Positions 1-11,400 of a stretch of DNA of 64,000 nt are shown in pieces. The notes beneath the pieces were generated by a model. The model was not told the origin of the DNA, ran no database searches, and saw only the letters and a list, made by a program, of their open reading frames with translations. Where the stretch lies: NCBI GenBank assembly GCA_038373885.1, contig JAWZYV010006135.1:1-64000 (forward strand), written 5' to 3'. Origin of the DNA: Cheiracanthium punctorium (Eukaryota > Arthropoda > Arachnida > Araneae > Cheiracanthiidae). The position numbers and the translations under genes are program-made. The stretch's first letter is position 1; every line of letters starts with the position of its first letter.

Positions 1-1065
1 CTTATATTCGACATAAACCTGACCTTGAGTTTTTCCGCTCAAAATTACCAGCATGGAGTGAGTAAAATTTCCTGAAAAATGAGATGGGCGTATGAGGTGG
101 CCGATTAAGGGGTCGGGTGGGCCGGCTGATAGAGGTTATTTTAACATTAAGTCTATGAGTCAAAAATCCGTGCCATGAAAAATTGGCCGTGGTTAGAGGG
201 GTGACCGACGCGGAGAGGTTTCACTATATGAGATATATATATATGATATATATATATATATGACATGTGTGTGTACGGGCACGCATACATGGACTTTCAT
301 TTAAAATGACTTTTGCCCCCCAGTTTCGAAGCCCAAGTTACGCCCATTGCGGAACGGACAGTATGAATGCAGCTTCGCTTGAAGATGGAGGGGTGCTTGA
401 ACGGTATATTTTCCCGATATTTACCGTTTATCCACCCCTCCCCAAGTACATCGCGATTTTCCTTAAAGATTGAGGGAGCTTTGTCGGTAATTTACTGTAA
501 TATATAAAAATGAACATACCTTCAAAAGTAATAGGACTTTGAATTTATTTAACTGCTGAACGAATTGCTCTAGAATTCTACTCATACAAAGAATTTACGT
601 TCTGGACTTTGAATTTTCATTCCTAGGGGAAACATTCCTTTTTAGTAAATATGCCATGTTTACGTCATAAGTTACCAAAGCCCCAAACTACTTTAGAAAT
701 ATGGGAAAATCTTAAGAGTTATCCTTCACCCCCACTTCACCTTTTCAAAAAGAAAAAAAAAAGAAGAAAAGAAAAAGGAAAGGAAAGGAAATGAAAGGAA
801 AAAGCAGCTAGCTAAGCACGTATGTAGCGAAGAGAAAGGTACATGAACGCCTTACGCTTGCATTTTTGTGCAAATTCTACCTTTATCACCTTTTGGGCAC
901 GCCCCAAAAATTTTTTATCGCTACGTTCCTGTAGCTAAGTGCAGTTATTTTACTTAAATTCTTAACATTCAATAAAATTCTATACATAATCAAATTAAAT
1001 AGGGAAAAATAAGGAAGGGGAAAAAAAATTTCGCATTTATTTAAATTTAAGAGTATTTTTTTTTT
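1..1065. other. Intergenic, AT-rich, no gene seen
   Basis: I see no supported gene here. There is an AT dinucleotide microsatellite at about 229-262 and a purine-rich run (GAAAA/AAGGAAAGG) at about 750-800. The short open frame at 267-473 has no recognisable motif and overlaps the microsatellite edge, so I treat it as chance. Confidence 0.6.
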
Positions 1066-1067
1066 CT

Positions 1068-1262
1068 AATGGTGGGCACTTGCCGCTATTATAAGCATTG
1101 TCCGGAGTCACTGGTGCCTTTATTATACAGGCACCCGATAGGCGGTCCAGCGTTGCCTTCTATGAAGGGACGGACGAAATGACAATTAAGCCCGTGCCGG
1201 GAATCGAACCCGGACGCGTGGTGTGGTAGAATGGCTCTCTGACCGTACACAACCCGGGCGGC
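1068..1262 (-). repeat. tRNA-derived SINE
   Basis: Read on the minus strand, 1258-1188 resembles a tRNA: a near-complementary acceptor pair (GCCCGGG against CACGGGC) and a perfect T-arm/B-box GGTTCGATTCC at about 1213-1201. The D-arm/A-box half is poorly conserved. The tRNA-like head runs directly into a non-tRNA body that extends to about 1068, which fits a SINE better than a working tRNA gene. No convincing target duplication was found. Confidence 0.6.
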
Positions 1263-1264
1263 AA

Positions 1265-3165
1265 ATTCAAGAGTATTGCATTAAAAAAAAATAGTGAAAT
1301 AATTTCAAAAGATTCACATTTATCAGTTAAAAACACGCAGTTTAATGGATTATATCTCTCTTTCAAAGTTTACTGACGACTTAGTTTCCACCTTGTTTAA
1401 TCAACTCAAAATAAGTTATTCATTCCACTAAAGTTAAGTTAATTTTATTGCAGTGCTCACAAAATGAATTTCACGAAAAAAATAATAAATCCATAACTCT
1501 TTCTTTCTGTACTCTTCTTTTCATAATAATCAGCCGACCATAAACATTTATTGAAATATTATAAATTTCTGCCCAGTGATCAATAAAGGCGCCATGACAG
1601 TAACGGCCGTCAGAAATAGATGATCTTCGAAATCAGATTATATTCCTTCATCCGAAAAGGGATATATTTTAAAAAGGATGGTTAAGGTTATTGACTTCGT
1701 GACAAAAATGGCTTTGCGTAGGACGGTCTGGATTTTCATACATTTTCTTTTATACCCTGCTTCTTCGGCTTGAAAATTTAAGTTTAAAGATATTTTAAAC
1801 TTAAAAAAAAAACAGTAAGTATGCATGGGTGTCCATATGTGTACTTTTAGTGGGGAGGAGAGGCTCATCTCAGTAATAATGAAAATTAAGTAAACTTCAT
1901 TTCAGCAGAGTGGGAAGCGAAGGAAGTGTGTCGGGCACCGAATGAAGAACCTGAATGAAAACTGCAGGACACAAGTTCTATTCTTTTCTACTCTGGCAAC
2001 TTCAACTACCAAAGCAGTAGAAAACTTACCAACAGGCCATACCCAGTCTTCATGCCAACCGGCTTGTCACCATTTTGCAACCGGTTTAAGGCTGTTTACG
2101 CGTTATTAGTGCGTATTGGAATAGGGAACGAAAACGTCCGGTGGAAGGAAATCTCCGTTCTTTCTCCATTGTGTGTGGTGAGGGGGTTTGCGGTTTAGCA
2201 CATTAATCTTTTGTTGGTAGATGTTGGTGGGTCATTAAAATGTCATAAATCTAGAGCAAACAATATAACCTTACCCCCTGAAGAGGGCGAGGAAGACACG
2301 TGAACTCTGCATCAGTCTTTAAAGACGATGCTGATAAGCCAAGTCTTGACGAAACTACAGGGAATAAAGGGACATTCTTCTTGCAAATTTCACGACTTTT
2401 AATGACCATTTATGGTTACGAACGAAAGGCTTCTGTGCAAAATCGCATGACCCATCTCTTACACATTTGACGAAGCAACCGAAGTTCTTTTCCCGCTCAG
2501 TTTCCCGTAGTCCATTGAAGTACATAGAAAATGCTTCTTATCAAGACCGGCCTTCAGCCAACCAACACGAACAGGAACAATGCCCCTCCAATGATGCTTA
2601 AAGGTGGGGCTGAGACACCGCATGTTGCTAACTGTCTACTGGTAAAAATAGATTTTGTGGAGATCTATTCTCCCCCGATAGAAAACTACCGACTGTCGTA
2701 GCTTAGCTCTCGCCTTTGGAGGGTCCGTAAGGAGATAACCACAGTCAAGCCTTTTTTTAAAGGAATTATCGTGGGGTAGGTAGGGGGCACTGGTATATAA
2801 GACCATAAATTTTTCATTAATGCTCCCGCCGCATTTTTTGATTGACTTTAGGGTACGATCATCAACTTTTTAAAACAATATGTTGATGAATAAGGAAACA
2901 TCAAGATTAAAAATCGAGATTCATGATAAAACTCAGACAAAATTTTAAAAAATAACATCAGCACTCAAATAGTCCAAAAAAAAAAAAAAAATGCACGATG
3001 GTGAAACAAAGCTCATTTGAAAAATCATTTTCCGGACTTTCGAATAATAAAAGAAGTATAGTCATGGGATGAAAACTGAGCTTGCTAGAAAATAAAATAT
3101 GTTAAAAATGGCCAAAAAAAGACAAAAGATAAAATAATAAATTAAAAAAAACAATCACATTCACC
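1265..3165. other. Intergenic, no gene seen
   Basis: AT-rich DNA 3' of the ionotropic-receptor gene. I see no open frame with family motifs, no splice-consistent exon and no clear terminal repeats. Short poly-A runs occur near 2980 and 3150. Confidence 0.5.
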
Positions 3166-3170
3166 CATTC

Positions 3171-3745
3171 CCTACTGGTGGTTCGTTTTCGCACCATTTA
3201 AATTTTTTTTTTTTTTTTCAAGGCCTTAAATTGGGACAAACAGTTTTTGTTTAATTGTTTCATGTAAATGAAGAGTTATAATTTTACAAAATATTTTTAA
3301 TACTAACTGGTACCTATTTGTAATTAAAAAAAATTCAATGTAAGGCAATTTAACGTTTCAATTTTTAATAAGATCATCGATCTCAAAATAGATAGCGCCA
3401 TATGATGAACACGTCTTCGCTAAAAAAATTCAATAATTTTATTCTTTAAGAACAAAATGGCATCTGCAGGTAAGATCGTTGTTTAATTTTTCCTTGTATT
3501 TTTAAAGCTTAAAATTATTGGTGCGAAAACGCACCATCAGCATGAAGCAGTATAAAAATAGAATAAGAGAAGTTTGAACTTGGATATTTTCATTCTTTTT
3601 TTAGCTAGTTTTTTTGGTCGAAATAGACGTTTTTTGACTCTTCCAGAAGCCATTCATTTATTTAATGATTTTATGTAAGATTTTTCATATTTTCTTGTAT
3701 GTACTTTTTTATAATGGTTCCTGCTGATGGTGCGTTTTTGAACCA
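3171..3745. repeat. Three copies of a palindromic GGTGCG/CGCACC motif
   Basis: A 16-bp perfect palindrome, GGTGCGAAAACGCACC, lies at 3520-3535, followed by ATCAGCA. Related copies occur at about 3174-3197 (CTGGTGGTTCGTTTTCGCACC) and 3723-3744 (CTGATGGTGCGTTTTTGAACC). The copies differ in one half-site each and are 200-350 bp apart in otherwise AT-rich sequence. Function unknown; they could be the sub-terminal repeats of a non-autonomous element. Confidence 0.5.
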
Positions 3746-3749
3746 TTTT

Positions 3750-5254
3750 GTTGCTACCACAGAAATAACAAAAAAAATTTTTTTGTTTGCATTTATGTGT
3801 TATTTAGCAAGCATATAACGTAGAAAAATAGTATCTTGCAAAAACTTTCATCAGAAGTATGTGCGGCAGGGAAAGGATTAAAAAGAAATCAGGAACAGCT
3901 ATCTCTTGTGATATTTATTCAGAGTGTCGAATTTCGTCCAGCTACGGGGTCTAAGTGCCTACAGCGAAAACGCAAACAAACAGAAAGATAACAAAGCTTT
4001 TTTTCATGCAGGGTGCTGCCTAATTTGATCGACAAATTTATAGGAGTGATAGTAGGCATTAAAAGAATGAAAAATTATCCCAGAACATGGAATCGCAAGC
4101 CTCGTTTACTAGGAGAAAACCGCAAAAATAATTATGAAGGGTGTAACGTCGAGTGGAACAAAACGGGCTAATAATAAATAGAAAGTCATTTATTTCACGT
4201 AAATTAGTGTCACAGTGTAGACATAGACATAAACAATACATTACAGATCAGCGCCATATAGCAGACAAAAAGAAATTTTTTCGGAATTTCTCGAACTTGA
4301 AACTTTTCTTTATCCGCCAATGCTTTGTGAACCTATGTTCTATAGTAATTTTTCACCTTCCTGATGCATATACTATCACCCCTCTGAATTTGTCAAATTA
4401 AATTTAATTACAAATAATCACAATAAAATTAAATTTAATCACAAAATTTTATTTATTTATTTGTGTATGTTTGCGTGCGTGTGTGAATGTATCCCATTCA
4501 TATTTCTTTTTCATGAATTCCATAATATTGAATCAGAAAAATAGTTTAAAAAGTAAATTCGATATTTATTTCCATTTTTTCTTGCGAAGAGAATTTATTT
4601 ACAAAAATTTAATAATTATTTCTTCAACAAATCAAAAACCTCGCACAGTTTTAAACATTTTTCTTCCTGATGAAAAACATAGCTAACGTTTTATCTCTCC
4701 TATTCTAAAAAAAAGTAACGGACGCTGCCGCCGCAGTCAAGAGCTTGTTCAGCTATCTTCTCAAAAACCATGGGGATGTGACTTTCAACGAAGGTGTCCA
4801 CGTATTCGGAAAATTACGGAGAATCTGATAAGCTGACTTAAATTTCGAAATTCCAATTATTTTAGAAGATTTTAATGAAAAACTGAAAAAAAAAGCTGCA
4901 TCGTTGCCAGATTTGGCAATTTTCGGCAGTATAAAATCATTCATTTTGCAACAAAGCAATTCCATGTATGTAGAATCGCATGAAAGTGACAAATGTTAAA
5001 TAGAATTACACCAATTTTACGGCAAATTAAAAAGTATGTGAAAAAATAAATGCCAGTTACACAAAGTTGACGATTTTTCTCTTAGATAACAGGAGTTTAG
5101 AATTACCGATTATTCGTTTTTCCAAAACAGAATAACTGATTGCAACTGCTTTAAAAAGCGCCATTTTGGCATCAGGTACGATCTGGCAAAGGGATATCTC
5201 TCCAAGCAGGGTGAATTTAAACCGCGTGTTCCAAATGTTAGTCCATCAAAAAAT
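3750..5254. other. Intergenic 3' flank of the IR gene
   Basis: No coding exon is supported. The open frames at 4059-4241, 4153-4401, 4471-4686 and 4753-4992 are low-complexity AT-rich frames without domain motifs. The 3' UTR of the IR gene should occupy the part nearest 5255; I could not fix a polyadenylation site. Confidence 0.5.
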
Positions 5255-5498
5255 TCATCCTACCAAGTTTTCGTTTTTGTGAAGTAATCCGCATGCTTTG
5301 TTTACAGAGACATTTTCTATTATTAGAACCAAAATGGCGATAGCGCACCCAATGATCCATATCAAGAATATTCCTTTAGTGTGTTGGAAATCTAGACTAC
5401 TAAGTTCATTGCTGCCCCTCGATATGCATTCTTCGTACATACCATATTCTCTCTTCATTCTTGCTTGCAACCATCCAGACTCAAAATTAAGCATAAGT
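5255..5498 (-). CDS. IR gene, coding exon 8 (S2 end, TM4, stop)
   Basis: Acceptor TCTTTTGCAG precedes 5498. The exon completes codon 343 and encodes residues 344-423 and a TGA stop. ESGWLQARMKREYGMYEEC carries Cys367, partner of Cys310; LSSLDFQHTKGIFLIWIIGC leads into TM4 (about 385-404); the cytoplasmic tail is about 19 residues. It is separated from exon 7 by a 15.7-kb intron. Confidence 0.9.
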
Positions 5499-8400
5499 CT
5501 GCAAAAGAGAAAATAAGCTGAATTAGAGCCATTTGTTTTATTTCATCATCTTTCCAAAAAACAGCAGAAGTAATTCTGAGGTTTTAATGACTTAAAGAAG
5601 CATTTCAGCACGCTTATTTAAGTCGCTCGAATTCAAACTTTTTAATTTTCTAGAATAAAATAAATATCAGTGCTAATTAAATACCTTCGCTATTCATTTT
5701 TATTTTCATTTTAATAAGATATATCGTTTGTAGGTAAGGACGTATATAAAAGGGAAGAATGTTCGTAACCCCATCCCTATAAAAGAAAATTTTCCTTCTA
5801 CTTTTTAAGAAATTCACAATCATTTTACACGTTACAGTTAGCTAATACGAACCGAACTATTATATAAATGTCCGCACCTTGTTTGTGTACTCATAGATAT
5901 AAATAGGTATGTATGTCTTAAGGCAGGCCTCACCATGGCACAGTGGTTATGTCACTGAAAATGGTAGATGGCCGAAGTGTGAAGGTCCCGGTTTCGGGTC
6001 CCATCGCGCAGCTGTCGATCTAATGGCCCGGAGTTTTGGGGGTTTTCTCCAGATTTAACGTGAATACGCGTTGGAACCCTTAGAAAGTCCTCCTACCAAG
6101 GCACCCCTATCGTTGGCAGATCGCCCTAGCATAGCCTTGTCATAATTACACAAACAAACAAACAAATATTGGCCTGAAGGACCTTCTTATATGTCTTTGT
6201 CGATGCTCCTGAACAATTTAGATACTTATCAGAAGGGACAGTGACTCCTGAGTATATGCATTTCCATAGGAAACGGCTGAAAATCGAAGACAGAGTTTTT
6301 GCTTCCACAGATTTAACGTGCACTTTCACCGCATATACACAGTGACTTGAGAGCCGACCGACCAAGACTTGAACATGGATCTTAAGAAATAGAGCACAGA
6401 CATATTTCCTGCTGGCTTGACTACTGTGTCCCATATAGAAACTTGAGCTTAGATGTATTTTTAAATGATATTCGTAGTACTAAAGAGAAATTTTTAATCT
6501 CTGTGCTTGTGTGTGTTTGTAGGAAGATCAATTTTATAAGCAGAATTTTATTAAAATCCTTTCTCTTAAATCTGAGATATGAAGGATTTTGTGAAAGAGT
6601 TAAAATTTTTAAGCTGAGGTTATAAAAAAAAAGTTAGTTTTTAGTATAACTCGGTATGGATGTAGAATAATAACATCCTATTACACTAGTCTAGAGTGGT
6701 TCGCTATCAACAACCAACTTCCGATTTTTATCATTAATTCATAATGCTATTATATAAGTATCTGCAAGTAAACAATTTCCACACCGTCTCAATTTTGGTT
6801 AAAATGAATCTTTCCCAATTTTTCATGATTTTCGTATCGCATGTGCCAACTTTGCCGACAACTATTAAACCCCACCTTGTCTAGTTATTTCTAGTATCCC
6901 ATTGTAGAAAGTTCTTCATTGAGTGCGGTTGAGTATTTCTATTTTATTAATTTATGTTGAAAATGTCGAGTTTTCAACGTAGATTTTGCAAAACTATATG
7001 CTCGGTCAGTTTTGTTACGTTTGTGGACAGTTTACAGCTGTGGACTTACAGCTTTTAATCAGCTGTGTGAAGATGCACATTTAACGTAAAAAAAAGAAAA
7101 AAGCTTATTTTCGGTTTTTAAGGAGTAACGTTGGTGGCCAAGGTAAAAGTTAATATCCTTATGTACTAAAATGTGTGCGTAAGTTTTAATGTGGCTCTTT
7201 GTCAGTGAATGAAAGGCAGTAGAATCCGCATCCCACTTGCTGTCCTTATAGTAAGGTAGGAACCTTAAAATCATTCTAAAGATTGATACTTCTGCCTTGT
7301 AATCACGTCTTTACCTGTTTCTGATGGCGAAGGCTTAAAGAAGGTACTTCCATCGGACTTCAAAGTAGAAAAGATTTGCAAGTCGGCTGTACGAGAATTT
7401 GTTCCGAAAATAAGTTTCGTCATTTTTTTTACCACAAAACTTTATTGAAATAAAATTACACCAAGGTATCGTGTATTATACTTTACAGTATTATTCCACA
7501 TAGTTGACACCGACATTGAGACATTTGTCGTAGCAATGCAATCAGTCTAAAGAAACCACTGTCATGTAATTTCGTGCCTTGTGATGCATTGAAAGCCGCA
7601 CTCTCGGGATGTCATTTCCAAAAGAATGCTGGGGGTTTTACCAGAGAGGTTTCTTTAAACTGATTGCAAGCTACGACAAATGTCTCAATGTCGGAAGTGA
7701 ATACGTAGAAAATTAATTCAAGGTCTATATGCTAGTGTAATTATTTTAGTACTAAAATATTTTTGCGTGAAAAAATAATGACGAAATGTACTTTCGGAAC
7801 GACCCTCGTGTGAACATTAAAACATTGAAAGTGAATTTCTTTTGCAAAAATGTTTGTCATTAATATACAGGGTGTCCGGTGCTAACGCTGTCCAATGTCT
7901 ATTTCCTAAACCGTTAGTCAGAGACACATTGTTCCAATTGCAAAAATGCTTTAAAATGTATAATCTATTATATCAGAAACAATCGAAGTCAATAAATCAA
8001 ATCCTATAAAAATTACGAAATTTAAATTTTTACACGGTCCCCCGGTCCTATCAGTCATATTAAGAAAACTTTTCTGTGTGCAATTTCATCCACAGAAAAA
8101 AAAAAATCGACTTTTTACGACCAAAATTCACTGAGTTACAGCTGCTTAAAGTGAAAGCACTTTTCCAGCTGCAAAATAGGGGTTGTATACAAAATGAATT
8201 TGAAAAAAAATTAATGTACATGATTTTGAGCTTTGTAATATTTATTAGCAATTTCATTAACTATTTTATGAATATAGATTGCAATAAAGAAGATTAACGT
8301 TTAACTATGTGTATCCAATAAAGTAAAATAAAAATATAGCTTATGCTGAAAATAGAATTTTTTAAACAGTTTTTTAAATGAACTGGCGTTAAATAACTTC

Positions 8401-11400
8401 CTTTGGCTGCAATCTAAATATTGTAACGAATTTTCGGGGCAACCCACTTCTCAGGGGCTTAAAATAGTTCAAAATTCGTATTCTACGCTTCAAATAGATA
8501 AATTTTGCTTTTTGTTGCATCAAAATCGGCCAACTAGAACCGGAGATACGGGGGGGGGGGGGATTCGGTTTCCCATTCAATATATGGGGTTTCTAGAAAA
8601 CTCGAGAAATATTGGTCCTAGGGCTTCGATCTCTTCACTTTTGGGGACTTATTTTTGGCGCCAAATTTGGCGATATTTCGCCAAAAGTCGCCAAGCTTGG
8701 CGACATTTTGGTCATTTGGCGCGATTTTCCCAATGGGGCCTGAAAGCTGCTTTTGCTGCATTAAAATCACATAAAACCTAACATTTCTCTTCTATGACGT
8801 AATCAAAGTTCCCGCTTTATGTTCAATCTTCAAGAAATAGACTTTTCTGGCAGCTTCTTGTACCTTCTGCGTCGGCTATAAATAGGAGTGCCTTAGAATC
8901 CCCAGTTCAGTGTGAGTGAGCACCGTATTGTGAACAGAGCCTCTCTGAAAGAGTACGCTTGCTTTGTGAATTGATATTGCTATAGGAGCTGTGTTTTGGC
9001 TTGCTTTCCGAAGCTGTTTTTAAAGTGCTGTGTGCAAATTCTTCATTGCTGTGTCTTAAGAGATTGTGTACGATATCGCTTGAATATTTTCACTGACTTT
9101 TTGCCTGTGAAAGTGACTTATTTTGTGTGAGAAATACAGCATTTGTGGGAGTTTCTGATCTAAGCGGACTGTCAAAAGCACATTACTGTTTAATTGTGCT
9201 TGTGAATTTTGTACAGCTGATTGTTCCACGAAGTTCTAGAAGCAATAAATTTGTGTTCCATCTTGACCAGTGGACTTTTTACTAGAACTGTCTACACCAA
9301 CTGGACTTTAGAACGACGAACCCCAGGAGTAGCAGAGAATTTCTGCAACATTTGGTGTCAGGTGTGGGATTCTAAAGAAAGACTTTAATTTTCTAGTTTT
9401 TGGTTTTGACTAGAGGGAAAATGGAAGAACAACTTCAAAAGCTCATGAATATAATGCAGGAAAGGTAATCCGGACAAGACGAGATGAAATCCGGACAAGA
9501 TGAGATAAAAAAGAGATGAAATCCGGACAAGCCGATTTTGAAAAGAAAATTGAATCTGGGCAAGCCGATTTAGAGAAGAAAATTGAAGCCGGACGAGAAG
9601 AGATGAAAACTGGGTTGGAGAAAATAGAGAAAAATCAAGAAAAGTTGGAGCAGAAGATAGAGAAAACCCAAGAAAATTTAGAAGAAATTAAACAGGGCTA
9701 AGAAGAAATGGAGAAAAGAGTATCTCTCCTTGAAGAAACTCAGACGAAATATGAACAAAGAATTGAAGGGGATGTTAAGGAATTACAGCAGGATATTTGC
9801 AGAATGCGTGAAGAATTTGAGAAGAAAATTGAAGAAAAACTGGACTCTCTCGTGAAGCTGGGAAAAATACCTGAAAACATGAAGATGTCATCACACTGCC
9901 CAGCAGTGAAAGTAACCACTTATGAAGGAAAGACTCCCTGGGAAGCCTACAAGACCCAATTTTTAATCGTCGCCAAAGCCAATGGTTGGAGCGATTCCGA
10001 GAAAGCGAACCAACTGGCCACTTCCCTTAGCGGAGACGCAATTAACGTACTACAAACCATCGGAGCGACGAAGATAGGGGATTTTGACGCCCTCGCAAGT
10101 GCCTTGGAGATGAAATTCGGAGAGAAGTGCCAGAAAGAATATAGTAGAATACAAGTGAAGGATGCAAAGATCTAACGAGACCCTTCAAGAGCTGGCTTCG
10201 GATATAGATAGTCTGTCGTGTCATCTAGCCTATATGGACCACCTCGATAATGTCCGAAAAGAAATGGCGGTGCGTCATTTTATTGAAGCCGTCCGGGATC
10301 CAGAAACCCAAAAGTCACTCATGTTGGAGGATTATCAGGATTTGAAGTCTGCGCTTGAGTTTGCAAAGAAGCTAGAGGCAGCTCATCGGGCCGTGAGGAA
10401 AGATCGTCACGCTGTTAGAGCGGTGACGGTCCAAGAGCGACCTGACAAAGACACAGAGAGCGTCGAGAACAGATTGAAAAGAATTGAAGATCTCATAGAA
10501 CGAAAATTAAGATCCGATAGAACGAGAGATGGCCCAAAGAAAGTAAAATGCTGGAAATGTACTGTGGTCGAAAGTCTCATGACCAGGAAGAGAAATCTCA
10601 GAACGGTAAGGAGGGAAACTAGGAGGTGGCCATTTCGCGGGGCGGAAGTTGCCAGGTATTCAAAAGCCCCACCTAAAAGTCTTACAAATTTCATCAGTGA
10701 ATAGCGGCAGTGATGGACTATTTGTACTCGGATACGTTAATGGTTTTCCATGCCACATGGTGATTGATACTGGAGCGAATGTAACCATCATAAGGACAGA
10801 TCTGGCTAAGAAATTAAATTTGAAAACTATCTGGACTCCGCCCTCGCTGACCCTCCAGACTGTGACAGGTGACAAGATCGAAGTGGGCGGAAAAGCAAGA
10901 GTGGAAATCACTTTTGGAAATGCCAGATATGACCATGTAGTATATGTCGCCAATATTACGGACTCTTTTATTCTCGGACTGGACTTTTTAAAATCACACA
11001 AATTTAATTTGGACTTTAAGAATAATGAGCTTCGTTCAGACTCAGAAGAAATAGCTGCGTTCGACATTAAAAATGAAGCAGTTTTACCTATTCAGCAAAT
11101 AATAGCCCAGACTGATATCACACTTCCTCCGAGAACTGATTCTATAATTTCTGGAACAGTTAAAGAAAGCAATAAATTCCGGCTAGGATTAATCGAACAC
11201 CCAAACAATAGTGATTCCGTCAGAGGAGTACTTGTGGGAGCAACACTTGTGGACTTGTCGAGAACAGAAATTCCAGTTAGAGTAGCAAATGTGGACAAGT
11301 CGAAGGTGATAAAGAAAAATGAAGTGTTTTCGACATGCACTTCTGTTACCAGCATTAATAAGAACATCAACCAAACGACAGCTAAATCTTCCGAGTGCCT

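Larger units (their letters stand above)
8422..9350 (+). repeat. 5' LTR of the gypsy element
   Basis: It starts TGTAACGAATTTTCGGGGC (3' LTR: TGTTACG) and ends TTCTGCAACA, i.e. TG...CA. It includes a GGCGCCAAATTTGGCGAT module at about 8657-8710 that recurs in unrelated family-H repeats, and a TTTGGCGCG box at about 8716. The 5' and 3' LTRs differ by many substitutions and several indels, so the insertion is not recent. Confidence 0.92.

Noticed and set aside
1188..1258. Functional tRNA gene on the minus strand
   Set aside because: Only the B-box and T-arm are good; the D-arm and A-box are poor, the acceptor stem has a mismatch, and the sequence continues into a SINE body.
5298..5516. Plus-strand open frame opposite IR exon 8
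   Set aside because: Antisense shadow of the exon, no motifs.
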